From Rotaria sp. Silwood1 (lineage: Eukaryota > Rotifera > Eurotatoria > Philodinida > Philodinidae), in contig CAJNOP010000640.1 of the NCBI GenBank assembly GCA_905250075.1, positions 1-64,000 on the forward strand: 64,000 nt of DNA, read 5' to 3'. Below the pieces are notes generated by a model, which saw only the letters and a list, made by a program, of their open reading frames with translations, was not told where the DNA came from and made no database searches. The number at the start of each line of letters is the position of its first letter. Within the stretch, counting starts at the first letter, position 1. A program made the translations under genes and the position numbers. Of this stretch, positions 41,143-53,912 are shown one piece after another.

Positions 41143-42717
41143 ATGCCTTCTGAAAAGATTAAACTGTTTGATGCACGAAAACTTTTTACTTCTCAAGAAA
41201 AACGAAATATTTTTATTTATTTAATTGGTATAATGCTTTATAAATTTGGTATTGAAGCATTTGTTGGTGCTATAATAACACTTGCTACAAATCGTTATGA
41301 TCAAGATGCATATAAAACTAATACATCAACACGTACATTTGAAAAAGTTGGATTAATTATTGGTCTTAATCAAGCATCTCAATGTATAGGATCTGTTTTA
41401 ATTAGTCCACTTGTTAAACGTTGGCGAATACAATTTGTTCTTTCAATAACAATTTTTATTTTTGCATTATCAACAGCTATATTTATGATTATTGATGTTA
41501 CAACTGGTGGACGTATAAAACCCAAAGATTTTAAACCTGAACATAAAAGTGATTTTAATTATTATGGTAATTATCGTACTGATATTATTATACCAATTTA
41601 TTGTATATCTGGTATAACACTTGGAATGGTTGAATCAATTCGACGTATTATTCCAGTTAATATTGTTGGTGATGATATAATTAAATTACGAAAAATGAAT
41701 GCTATTGTTCATGTTTTCTATGAATTATCAGGTGTTAGTGGAGCTTTAATAACTGCTCTTGTATTAATTCCTCGTTTAGGAAATAATTATGCATTTATTA
41801 TAACACCTATTCTATTTACTATATCAGGATTAATTTGGTTATTAATTCATTCTATTTCTAAACAAGAAAATAATGTTAAATGTGAACAATTTATTTCATA
41901 TGTAAAAAAATCAAAATCAAATTTTCTTAAAGAATTTATAAAACCACTTGTAATTTTTATTCAATCAATTTATATTGGTGGAAAAATAGTTTTTACAAAT
42001 CGAAAATTTATTTGGTTATTTATTGTATATCCATTAGCAATTTATTCACATCGATATATTGAAAATAGTATTAGTCCACAAATTGCAAGACGTTATTTAG
42101 GTCATTCGGATTGGTCACAAATTCTTGTTAGTGGTTCGAATTTTGGAGAATTACTTGGAGCTTTATTTGTATTTTATTTCAATGATATTATTAAAAGTCC
42201 GATATTACCAGTACGATTTGATGCATTAATGTTATTAATTATTTGGTATATTCCATTTTATTATCCACCTATTAATGAAATAAAATATGCTTGGATTATA
42301 TCAGCATCATTAATACCAATTGGATTTGCTTCAGCTATTGGTGATATATCTCTTGATGCATATATACAATCATCTTTAACACGTCTTGAATCAAAACATA
42401 AAAATGTATCACCATTAGGTGCTGTTATATCATTTCTTTATTCAACATATATTATTATATATTCAATAGCAAATCCACTTCTTGGTAAACATATTGATTA
42501 TATTTATAATAAAAATGGAACTGTTCATCAAGCACTTATTTATACAGCTAGTGTATTATTAACAATTATATTTATTTTAATGTTTTCTGCAACATTTATA
42601 CCAAAAGGTACTCTTACATTTAATCCAGTATTAATTGATGAAGATGACAATACTATGACAAATGATAATCATGAAAAATTAAATGCAATACTTCATGAAA
42701 ATGTTGATCTTGATTAA
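41143..42717 (+). CDS. Major facilitator superfamily transporter, fungal-type
   Basis: Intronless 524-aa polytopic membrane protein with about 12 hydrophobic helices. Notable stretches are 'IMLYKFGIEAFVGAIITLAT' (TM1), a loop with 'TTGGRIKPKDF' after TM3, 'IPIYCISGITLGMVESIRRI' with a charged 'VGDDIIKLRKMNAIVHVFYE' run before the next helix, a long cytoplasmic loop near residues 245-275, and a hydrophilic acidic C-terminus. The arrangement, especially GMVE..RRIIP..IVG.D..KLR, recalls to me a family of uncharacterised MFS proteins in fungi; the substrate is unknown. Codons are A/T-ending as in neighbours. Lack of introns in 1.6 kb, amid intron-rich genes, fits recent horizontal acquisition or retroposition. 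It converges on the vWA gene. Confidence 0.8.
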   Translation: MPSEKIKLFDARKLFTSQEKRNIFIYLIGIMLYKFGIEAFVGAIITLATNRYDQDAYKTNTSTRTFEKVGLIIGLNQASQCIGSVLISPLVKRWRIQFVLSITIFIFALSTAIFMIIDVTTGGRIKPKDFKPEHKSDFNYYGNYRTDIIIPIYCISGITLGMVESIRRIIPVNIVGDDIIKLRKMNAIVHVFYELSGVSGALITALVLIPRLGNNYAFIITPILFTISGLIWLLIHSISKQENNVKCEQFISYVKKSKSNFLKEFIKPLVIFIQSIYIGGKIVFTNRKFIWLFIVYPLAIYSHRYIENSISPQIARRYLGHSDWSQILVSGSNFGELLGALFVFYFNDIIKSPILPVRFDALMLLIIWYIPFYYPPINEIKYAWIISASLIPIGFASAIGDISLDAYIQSSLTRLESKHKNVSPLGAVISFLYSTYIIIYSIANPLLGKHIDYIYNKNGTVHQALIYTASVLLTIIFILMFSATFIPKGTLTFNPVLIDEDDNTMTNDNHEKLNAILHENVDLD

Positions 42718-43438
42718 ATTTTAAAAATCATATAATACAAAAAATTATTAATCGTTTTTTATTTTTGTTCTATATAGCAAATAAAATAATTTCTAAATTA
42801 GTATTTATGTAATATAGAAACGATATAATTTCATATATGAAATAAACAAGCTGGAAAATATTTTTTTATAGCTCTTTTTTTTTTGTTTTTTCATTTAATT
42901 TATTTCTATTTAGTAATAAAATCTAGAAATTAAGTTTCAATTTTCATTTTATCATGTAGTTCATACTTCATAAATCAGATTTTGAACGCAAATTAAATAA
43001 AAACATGCCAAACAAATCAGAATAGAATAGTTTTGCAGAAAAGTTTTATTATTGGAAAAAATCAATGAACAGGATTTTACTGAAAAAAATGAGAATAAAA
43101 TCATAGCTACCTTTGCAAATCACGTAAGACATAAAATAACTTAATGTAATAAAGTTATATAATTATTTCACTAAATTAAAATCTCTGACTCATTTGGATT
43201 TTTATTAATTCTTTAATTAACTACGCTCATTTCCTATGAAAGTACACATACATATTGTTTTTTTTTTAAAAACCAAAACAAAAAAAAGAAAAAGAAAAAT
43301 AAATGACTTGTCGGAAAAACATCAAAATAGATGTAGAAAACTAAAATTTACTAAATTGATTGTTGAAAAATTTGCAAGCTTGAATAACATAATGAGATCT
43401 TTCAGAAGACATAAAAGTTATCTAAGGTGATAATATTT
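42718..43438. other. Intergenic between convergent genes
   Basis: Holds the 3' UTRs of the MFS gene (plus) and the vWA gene (minus). No other gene seen. Confidence 0.5.
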
Positions 43439-46432
43439 TTAACCAGTGGATACACGATGATTAAAAAATATTTTTCGAATATCATTTATTGTATGACATT
43501 CATTGATCATACCATTGACACGATCTGCAACGTATAAATATCTGAACGAAGAATTTTTTTCAATTTCTTTCATCATAATATGACGAAAACATTGATTATA
43601 TGTTGTTTCTTCATTCATCATCCAATAAATAATATTTTGAATAATACGTTCAGCATTGACTAATGGAATGTATTGACCACCTAAAATCAATAAGAAAAAA
43701 TTTTTGTGAATAAAACTAAGAGTATACTTGTTTTTTACCGGTGTTCTGAGCTAATGCGCAATAAAAATCATCACATTCATTGATACTTTCTGAAACACCA
43801 ACAACGACTAAAGTTATGTTATTTTCTTTAAATTTCTTCGAGAGTATCCAAGGATCTGCACCATTTAACGTTGTAAAAAGACCATTCGGAGCACCATCAG
43901 TAATTAAAATAACAAGTTTTTCGTTGAATGTCTGATCATTATTCTGAAATATATAAAAACAGTGCTTATAAACCTGCAAAAATTTTACAGACATTAGCAC
44001 GCCATTCCATGTTGAAAGCTTCATGCAACGCATCACCTTAAATAATAAATATAATATGAATTCCATGCAAAGTATTCATTTAGATTATCCTTGAAGAAGT
44101 TTCAAAAAAAAAAAATTTTTCTTTCTGCCGAAATTTGAAAATTCTATTTCTTCAGCTTTGATACGCTATTCTTATCTTATCAAGAATCACCGTAAGTAAT
44201 AAAAAACTTTTGCAATGTATTTTGTTCAGTGAAATAAAAACGAAGTCTAAAAGAAAAGAAACTCTCTTATAATGAGGTCGCCGGACTTCAATGTTTTAAA
44301 TATTTTTTCATTTGATTGGTTCATGCTTGTAATAATGTCCTCTATTATTTATTAATCGTCAATCTCTCATCTGTTGTTTTGTTTTTTGTTTTGAAATCAA
44401 AGTTCATTATCAAAAAAAGAAAAATACAACAACAACTTAATATTTTATGTGTACATTATTTTTATCATGATCATACAGTCAATGATTTCTTAGATCGATT
44501 ATTCTATGTAATCGTGAAAAATATTGCATCGAAAAAAAAATATATATGAATGATTATTTTCAATTAGTAATTGGGTATTTCATTAATTTATTTATAAAGG
44601 ATCATTTATAAAAGACATTCAAATCAAGGAAGAACAGAGAGATGAAAATAGATCAAAATTGAAAATTATGGATAGAGACAAGGGAGATGTCTAGCTTATT
44701 TGTCTTTTATTTTCGCTTGCTGAAAAGAATTGATGTTTAAAAGAAGGTTTGTCTGTCTGTAGGATTTACATTTGAATATAAATATGAATCGAAAATAATA
44801 GGAATGAAAGAGCGAGAGAGAAAGTAAAAGAGGCATTTAATGAAGTAAGATTAAACATTATATAACCATTAGAGATCGATATATCATTTAGTCCTACGAA
44901 GACCATAGATCCTCTGATCATTGGCTTCTGTGTAAGTTAAGGGTAAGTTTCTGTACTAGCGATTCCTTCATCTTTCGATTCAGTAGGTGTTCTAAAATGA
45001 ATTCAAATACTTCTGAACGACTAGACGTTTTTCTCACAACTTTCGCTGAAATTTTAAAACTTAGTTTGTTTTAAAGAGCACTTTTAAATAGGAAATGAAC
45101 TGAATATGGCCTTGAAATCATTAAAGATTATGCTACATGAGCAGATAATTATTTTGTGGAGCAGTTATAATAAGATTTTCGAATGTCATTCGTATTGAAC
45201 ATCTTGTTATTCAATAAAAAAACGTTTGAATAGAGGATCGAGAAATGAAAAAATGTGATTTTTACCTGGACATTTTCATTAATTTATTTATAATATCAAT
45301 TAAATTATAAATGATGCTGTTCTCTTGATTTTGTATACAACAAATTTTTTATGATTGGTCAAGCTTGCCATGTTTATCTTTCTTTATAATGAGAATTTTC
45401 TTTTCTATATATATTCTTTCATAATACTATCATATCTTTTAAGAACAGGTTTATGAACTAGTATAACTTAAAGTTTTTATAGATACATCGCATCTTAATT
45501 ATAGGTAAAATATCTGTGTAAAACTTTTGAACTATTCTGTATCTGATCTGTGTTAGCATTTTTTAGTATATTACAAATTTGAAACAAGACTCAAAGTTAC
45601 GTTAAACATTGCTGCAAGCAAATGTATTGCTCGTTTCTATTCTACATACGGATGAATACAAAACTGATCGCAAGAGAAAGGATTAAGAAGTTGATATATA
45701 CATAATACTACAGTTATTGACGATTATGTCGAAGCAAATAATGTCATAAATAAAATAATGAAGGTTACACAGATCATTTACTAAAACTTTATATAAGTTT
45801 AACAAGAAAATAAATTACTTCTTTAATCGTTAACATTTAATTTAACAAAAAAAATATGTCTTTTAAACGATATCTCAAAAGCTATTTTATATGAATCTTA
45901 TTTTAATCACAAAAAAAAAAACATGAGACATCGTTAAAAATACATATTTTTAATAATATTTCATGATCGACAAAGTAAAATCTCTCTTTATTAAACTACT
46001 AAATTTAAATAATTTATTTTATCAGACACATAGATAAAAAATATGCATCAGCTGTAATAATGATGATTATATTGTAATGATTATAATCAGAAACAAATAA
46101 CAAATGATAAGAAATTCAATAAATCTCACTTTAATCATTAAAAAAAATCTGTTTATCTTACCCACAGCTTCATATTCATCTGGACTGCCACCACCTAGCT
46201 GATCATTAGAGAGCATTTGTTGAATTGTATCTATGTTTTGAGTAAATCCATAGACTTGCGTTGTCCATGCATCATGACGTGATCGAAATTTAATAATACC
46301 TATGCGAACATCACTTTGAGTTGCTAATGCCCTCACACAAATACCTAAAACCGTTGTACGAATTTGATTGAAATACGACATTATTGATGATGTGTGCTCA
46401 ATACAAAATACAATATCGCTTTTTGTAGACAT
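43439..46432 (-). CDS. von Willebrand factor A domain protein
   Basis: Four exons, 46162-46432, 43993-44036, 43739-43943, 43439-43680, sum to 762 nt, 253 aa. Exon 2 must end at the GTCTGT donor (intron 43944-43992, 49 bp); the nearby GCAG/GT donor would break the frame. The fold is a vWA domain: beta1 'DIVFCIEHTSSIMSYFNQIR' where the MIDAS DxSxS is degraded to E-x-T-x-S, 'DVRIGIIKFRSRHD', a Gly-rich 'GGGSPDEYEAVGDALHEAF' (as in alpha-kinase VwkA-type vWA), then 'KLVILITDGAPNGL' and 'ITLVVVGVSESINECD'. After it comes a helical tail without a recognised domain. No signal peptide, so probably intracellular. Intron 1 is 2125 bp, the longest seen. The metal-site change suggests altered or lost metal-dependent binding. 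Confidence 0.8.
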
Positions 46433-49400
46433 TGTATGATTAATACTAATTTAAAACAAAAAAATCTAAGTATATCGAAATATGATAAAACAAATAGTTT
46501 AAGTAATATATATGCTATGTCAAAAAGAAAATGCTTCTACTGTTTAAAAAAGAAACGGCTACATCGAAGAAAAAAAAAAAGGAGAGAAAGTACTAAATGC
46601 TCACAAGAGTATTTTCTTTCTAATTCTTTATTTTTTTCTCTCATCATTCTCGTCTATGGCGATTTCTTTTTCTTTTTTCATTGCTGTATTACCTACTATT
46701 TATCATAGTTACTAGTCAATAAAAGAGAGAAAGATATGTAAATAGGCTTCAAGATGACGATACCTATTTCTTTCTGAAACTGACGGCTATGTTTGTCTTT
46801 TTTTTTTCATATGATGAAGGTTCACTTTCGCAACAGTAGACTGATTGTCGTCAATATCCTTTTTTTTTTCCTCTTCTTTATTATTCATATACTTATCGCA
46901 CTGGTTTTGTGTTTTGTCCTAACCGTTCTCTTTGAGCATCTATGATTTCAAGGTCTCTGTATTCCGCATTTCGTTTTTCTCTTTCAGTTGAAACAACAAG
47001 AGTTGAGTAATCAGAAAAAAATTACAAGGCGACATCAATCTTCATAATCATATATTGGAACAAGAGAGAGATACATTTATACACATTTATAGAACACTGA
47101 GAACTATTTTGTGAAGAATGTGCTGAATTCGCTTTGACTTCTGCCTGTTTATGCAACTAAACAATGTATATAATAGTGATTATCTTTTTTATTTCTACAT
47201 TGATTGATTCTATTCGTCGTAGCTGTTCATATATGGTTTTTATAATTCTAATCCTTTTTACTTCTGATAAAGTTCATGTTTTCATGTAATCAATAAATAG
47301 AAAAAAAAAGATTTCACATGATTGAAATATAAGTAAATTTTTGACATAGTAAAACAGAAGAAATAGATGGACGTACATAGCATAAAATAAAGACAACACC
47401 TGATATAATTGATGGTAATAATTCTCAAATAAGTATTTATATGTGAAAATATATCGTATATGAATAGATTTCATTATTAAGTGATAATAATTCAATAATG
47501 AAAAGATAATTTTTATGGACTTGTGTAAAATATTATAAATTAATATTTTGTAACTTTTTTTTGTCTATTCTATTATAATTCCTGTTTATTTTTATTTTTT
47601 CTATTACAATCATACCCTACGTGTTATTCGTAAGAACATAATTCTTTTTTCTCTCTGTCATTGATGATGAAGAAAAAGGAACCTTATGAAAATGTACTTC
47701 TGGTATAATATACTTTTCTTCTCTTTTATTAAAAGAAAATCAATCAGTGATGAAAGGTAAAAGTAATATGAGATTATTGAAGATAAAAGATTATATTGAT
47801 TCAAGATAGTTTGTCAACATATATATATATATATATTAATAAGAATATCTACTCAAGTGAAAAACAAACACAGCTGACTATTGATGGTTTTGTGTTTTTG
47901 CTAGAGAGAGAGCATGATGAATGAGTCATTTCGTATGATTCATCATCAATACAATATTTCTTTAACAGACATAATATGTTAACAGCTATTTGTATCGATA
48001 ATTTGCAAAAATGAATTATGACATGAAAAGTAAAAGGAAAAAATAAAAAATCGTCAATTCTTACATAATGTCTAATTGTCGTCTTCATAACTTAAGTTTC
48101 TTATTTAGATATATCATAATGTAATACTAAAAAATCCAAATTCTTAAATTGTTGGTCAATAATTCTTGTTGATTATCAAGTCCCGCTAGTTCGAGTTTGT
48201 CAGAACTATTAATATTAAAGATTGTAAGGAAAATTTGTTCAAGAAGGTACAGTCATATAATAGATTAGAAGATAAAAGCAAGATTGATGATTGAAATTTT
48301 GTCGTATCGTTTATCGTTTATATTTCAATATAATGACATCAATAGATATTATTATGTTTTTTATGTTGAACTAAAGTACCAAAGATTACATGGAATTTCA
48401 ATGTGCATCATGATGATATAAATCAAGTATAGCACTATTTGAATCGTACATCGTAATATTTTTTATTCCATTATTCATTCTTCATCTATTTCTCAAAATG
48501 ATTGATGAGCTATCGAAATTATACAAATATGAGCGTCATATTGTATTTGTAATAATTTATTCGTTTAGAGAAATAAACTTTGATGTCGGAGAATCAAATT
48601 AATACAACATTCGTTTTTTATCTTTTTTTTTTTTACTGACCATAAAAGTCATTGTGTCATTAATATTAGAAATTATTGAAACATTCTATTGAAATTGTTC
48701 GATTTGATAGAAAAAAAAACACAGATATTCGATATTGATATTTTAATATGTTGATCACTTACAATGTCGCACCTAATCTTACTTGATGGAATGATGATTT
48801 TGAAAACATGTACAGTGACATACTTTTCAATTTATTTAGTTATAGTATAGAAGACTGATAAGATATATTATGAATTGTCAAAAACAGACATAACTAAATA
48901 ATTAATACTTTTAGTGAATTGATTCGTGTTATTTGTTTATATGAAAATTTAGTGTTAAATAATATCATACAGTAATATACATTTAAACTCATAAAAAAAA
49001 CACGTAAATAAAAGTAAAAATTGAATTGTGTCATTTTGACAAACAAAGTTGTTTTCATCTGATATAAATGGAATGTGAAGTTGTTATACATATAATCTTT
49101 TCTCTTTATTGAGATGTATATTATGATGTTTAACCAAATGCTAGTAAAACGGCAAAACGGTGCTCTTGTTAGGAAAGATGTACTATTTGTTTTCTTCCTC
49201 TGTTCCATTATCACATGTTAAATATCATCATAGTATCCAAAGAAAGAGAATTGAGTACATATAGTAAAACTTCTCTTAAATGAACACAGTTAGGACTTTT
49301 GAAAAGCATTCATCTATAACAAATATCATATAGTTTTTTACTACAAAATAAAAAAAAGTTTTAGAATAAGTTTCTTTACTAATTTTGAAGTAATCAGAGA

Positions 49401-50718
49401 CTATTCTCTCTATTATTCATCTTGTTCGATTTGAATATTTTTGAATACAAAAAAGATTTCAACATAATACAAAACTGTACGTTTTTTTCCATAAATTCTT
49501 TGTATTTTAGTTGCAGTCTCAACATATAAATGAATTTCGTGAAATGTCAAAGCTTTTGAATTTATATTTAGTTGTTTAATTTTATTCGTTTGACAATCAT
49601 TTACATATTATTTTCTTGGTTTTGAAACATTGGATATAGAATGAATTGAAATATTCGAGTTTTGAGTTAATTCATGCTATGATGAACCGTTGCTATCATT
49701 GTAAATCGTTAATTTATTAATTGAATTTTTTCATTTATTGTAAGACAATATATTGATGTCATTGCTTTTCCTCATATATACCACTTATGTTCATTTCAAA
49801 GAGTTTCAAATAGCAATCTGGATTGTAAAAAGAATGTTCATGCTTAGATTAGGATAGAAGAAGAGAAAGCATATTGCACGGTAGATGTTAGAAAAATCTT
49901 TTGAATTAGCGTACAGGATATGAAAAAAATTTATCCTTTATATCTGTATCTCGTAGGCCTAAGGTCTTTTTCAAGATGGAAGACCTTCATCAAATCAGCT
50001 GTGTTCATTATTATAGGTTTCATTGTAATTGAATAGGAAAGGGTGTGGGTTTTTCCTCTCATTACACCTACACACACACCACTTCACAATCACAGCCACA
50101 CCCCCTACAAGTTAACAGCTCATTAAATTGAAATAGTGAAGCTCAATGTTTAGTAAACTCTAGAGATTTCAGGAAATTTAAATATATAATTGAAAGTAGA
50201 AGTTGTAGTAAAATTGTTATCAGTCACTATTTTGATATTTCAAAACAAAAATTTGAGACCTAAGATTGTTTTCAATTTGAATACACTAGATTAAAAAAAC
50301 AACTGACATTGAATTTAACGGAATTCGAATTTCAATTTTATGTTCGCAAATGAGAAAACACGGGCGTCGGCTGATACGAAAAAAAACAAATTGCGTCGAG
50401 AAATACGAGTCGTAAATCTAAAACGTTTTCTTTCAAGTCTACGATTATGATTGTCGCCAAAATCGATTCCTTGAACTGTTTTACGCTATCAAAAAACGGC
50501 TTGCTAATCCGATTAATAATAGCATCATTGAAGAGATCTACAACATTCATGTGAGTGAAACCATTTTATATTTTACATTTCATTATACTTCAATCGATTA
50601 ATACTGAGCTTTTTGAAATTAATTTCGACCGATGACAATCAACTGACATCAATAACAATCAACGTTCTTTGTTAACATAGAGGACCTCTCATAATTATTC
50701 ACTCATGCTTATTTTCAA
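46433..50718. other. Gene-poor region left of the gap
   Basis: 4.3 kb with only short ORFs in AT-rich sequence, a TA run at about 47820 and a telomere-like patch near 50040. A 70-codon ORF at 50338-50550 (minus, 'NVVDLFNDAIINRISKPFFD') is slightly less AT-rich than its surroundings, but nothing supports a gene. Confidence 0.4.
50040..50116. repeat. Telomere-like G-rich/C-rich patch 1
   Basis: 'GGGTGTGGGTTTTTCCTCTC' is followed by a C-rich run with CACACACACC and CCACACCCCC. It is a GTGTGGG tract facing its complement, and is homologous in inverse orientation to patch 2 at 53823. Confidence 0.6.
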
Positions 50719-50818
50719 NNNNNNNNNNNNNNNNNNNNNNNNNNNNNNNNNNNNNNNNNNNNNNNNNNNNNNNNNNNNNNNNNNNNNNNNNNNNNNNNNN
50801 NNNNNNNNNNNNNNNNNN
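50719..50818. other. Assembly gap of 100 N
   Basis: Exactly 100 undetermined bases, the conventional gap of unknown size. Linkage and distance across it are not assured. Confidence 0.99.
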
Positions 50819-53039
50819 TAGATTACATTCAATTGGCTGAGAAAACAATCCTTTTCCCAGAATCTCTTTCGAGAGTGGGACAAAAACTAGCCGATAAATC
50901 AAACATTGTTGTTTTTATGATAAAGTTGCGCTATGTTTACTTTATAATGAAGGCATCAATGAATTTTTTTCTCTATCGTTTGAGTTGATACTGAGAAGAA
51001 AAATAGTGCTTTTATAGTTCACCTATTTGCGCATTAGTGATCGACTGTGAGAAATAAAAATCGCTACACACTCTGAAAGGAAACAATGTGACCATAGGCC
51101 TTTTTTGTTTGTCGTTCTGGTTCAACAAATTTCCTGTAAATGGTGATGAGAAAAAGGCTTGAGCATGTTGATCTAGTGAGCAAAACAGGAAAAGGGTATA
51201 AATGACAGCAGATTACGATAGAAGTATTACTTATACCTCTGCTATTTTCTACTCTAAGTTATGGGATTGACTTCGATTTCAAAAAGAAGAAATCAAATAT
51301 TTCGCATTTCTTTATTTATTATTCTTTAACGAACGTTCAGTAGCTTCTTTAGATCTCATTTGTCGTCCACAGGCAACAAATAGAAGATTAGTCGATGAGC
51401 ATCTCTTCTCTTCATCTTTCTCTCAGAAAGAGAATGTATTTGCACACGATATATTTGAGTAGCTGTTCTCTTGCGCAAAAAAAGTATGTTAAAAAATCCA
51501 CCAATGCATTATTTTGTTAACTGATAGTTGTTGATATCTTCCTACTTGTAAAAATTTACGACAAAATTAATACTCAGATGGAATACAAACGAATCAGCGG
51601 GTCTTATTAATGCCTCTATGTGGTTCGAAGGCTATCACTAAATCAAGTGTTCCAAAAAATGTTGTACAGAGTACGAAACAATAATGAACAATAGAGTGTT
51701 GTCAATAAAGAACACATGCTCAACTTTTGACCACTGTATTCTGACGACCTTTTCATGCACGAACTGTAGAATGGACAGCGACTTGTAAAAATCAGTTTTG
51801 ACTATTGTCTTATCAATTAGCGAGTTGCAATCATCACATCATAGAAATATAATGAAGAAAACGAAGAAAAAGAATGACAATCTTTTTCCAGTAATGAAAG
51901 TAAAAATAGATAGTTGCCGATCGCTATGTGTCAAATGTGATCATTCCAACCATTCGAAGTTATTTTCTGTCAGAAAAAAACTTCTGGATCAATATAACTT
52001 TCATGCAGAACTTCTAACAGTTGCTTTCCATGAAATATGATATGTATCAATAACGATCGAAACCACATTTTGTCTGAACTTCACTTAAATTTCAATTTAA
52101 TCTTTATCGAGAAATTTTCTTCACCGTAGATGTTAGAAAATACAACGTTCCGAAAGTTAACACAGAAGACTATATGCCTAAGTGTTGAACAATTCAAATA
52201 AAAAGAACATGAGCTTGCCAGAGTTTCATTTGATGTTGCTTAAAGTTTTGTTTACTATAATGCCATCTATGCTAGACATCTTAAATAATCGTATTGAACT
52301 GAATTATACAAGTCTACACTTCTCTCAGTGTTTAAAAGCAAATGTTACAGTGTTTCTTTCAGAATCATCTTCTTTTCTTTACTGATTCTTAATTCTATTT
52401 CTATCAGACCTTAAATAGAAATCTTACTTACATGGTTTTTTCGTGTTGTTGTAAATATATTGTACTATTAATAAATCATTATTCAAACACTAATAACAAA
52501 AATATGATGGGAATATTAAGTAAAAATAAAACTAATAACGTTTATTATCATATTCAATAATTTTTCATAAAAAAATGAGTAAAACAAAAAGCTGTCTATT
52601 GATAATGTGTTACATACTTGTAGTCTTTGCAAGTTTCAAAAGAAAATATTTTTTATTAGTTCTAGATTTATATAGTGTCTTTAAACAAAAATAATATTAA
52701 CAGACAATATATATGAGTCTCTCTAAATTTTGCATACAATTTCTATAAACTGCAATCATATTGATGATGCTGTATGGTCTTAATTTATCGTTCTTTATAG
52801 TTATGAATTTCGTCATTTTTCTATACATGTTAGTGATTCTTGAACAAGTAAAGGAGTACATACCGACGAGTCAGTACTGTGAAACAAATTATTCTGTAAC
52901 TTAGTCTACATATAACAGAAAGACCATAGATGTGGTACAAATAATATTCAGTAAAACGAAGACAAAATTAAATGTAAAGTGAATTCAATTGTTCTGTTTT
53001 CCTGCATAAAAACTTTAATAACTATCAGGGAAGCAAATC
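50819..53039. other. Intergenic, no gene seen
   Basis: Mixed composition, somewhat less AT-rich around 51000-52200. Short ORFs only (for example 51798-52040), without recognisable motifs. Confidence 0.4.
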
Positions 53040-53822
53040 ATAGAAAGGAAACACACGTAAACTAACTTATTGCACTCTTCTCGTGAAATTCTAGATAAAT
53101 ACATCAGAACAAAAAACAGGAAAAAACTTAAGCTAAACTAATTTATTCGCTTTTTCTTAGAAGATACAGAAAATTATGGTCGAAATTAATAGAGCAAAAC
53201 AAAATTAATCTATTCGCTTTCCTTCAATATGATGCTCGACAACTATCGGATAACTAAATGAGAAAAAAAGAAACTAAAGTCATTTTTATGATTCTGAGGC
53301 TCTAATAAAATACTCCAGAACCTAGCACGGATACTAAATGAAGAAATCAAAGTGAAGTTAGTTTTCTAATTACATTTTCATTATAAAATACTAGAAGAAA
53401 TGAGCAGAAAATGAAACTTGTACTAGCTCTCTTCATTTCTCTCAGAACATGCGAGGGGAAGTACGAACATTGTCAATAGAAAAAAAAAGGTTATTAGACT
53501 CAGTTATTTAATATTTTCCATAAAATTCGCGATCAGTATAAGGGTAACTAAAAGATAAAAGAGAAAATTAAACTAAATCAACCTATTCAGGCTTTCTTAG
53601 AAAGCGACGGACGCTATTGATATCGATGATAAAAAAATAACGAAATGAAAAGAAAAGTGTGTTTTCTCATTCTATTGCTTCTATGAAATTTCTGATAACT
53701 ATCGAATAAACTAAATGATATTTTCCCATTTTTCTGGTAACAAGCTAAGAAAGTTTTAATGCATTCAATCGAAGAAAAGCAAACTGAACTAACTAATTCT
53801 GCTTTAAGATACAGTGAGAATC
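53040..53822 (+). repeat. Degenerate tandem array, unit about 70 bp
   Basis: A core resembling 'AAACTAATTTATTCGCTTTT' recurs near 53059, 53135, 53202, 53271, 53353, 53413, 53484, 53570, 53651, 53710 and 53782, spaced 60-86 bp. A second element 'ATAACTATC' recurs between some copies (about 53020, 53240, 53695). Units are strongly diverged. Confidence 0.55.
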
Positions 53823-53860
53823 AGGGATGGGTGTGGGTGTAATTGGAGAGAAAACCCGCA
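53823..53860. repeat. Telomere-like patch 2
   Basis: 'GGGATGGGTGTGGGTGTAAT' is followed by 'GGAGAGAAAACCCGC'. Its reverse complement aligns with patch 1 at 50040. It borders the F-box/LRR-like relic. Confidence 0.55.
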
Positions 53861-53912
53861 TTCCAACTATCTGAAATGCAATATTATCAAAAGATAACAG
53901 ATTATTTTCTAG

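Noticed and set aside
43944..43992. Apparent frameshift in the vWA gene at the GCAG/GT donor
   Set aside because: Using the GTCTGT donor gives a 49 bp intron and restores frame across all four exons (762 nt).
50695..50902. ORFs running through the N block
   Set aside because: They exist only because N codons are read as open; no sequence supports them.
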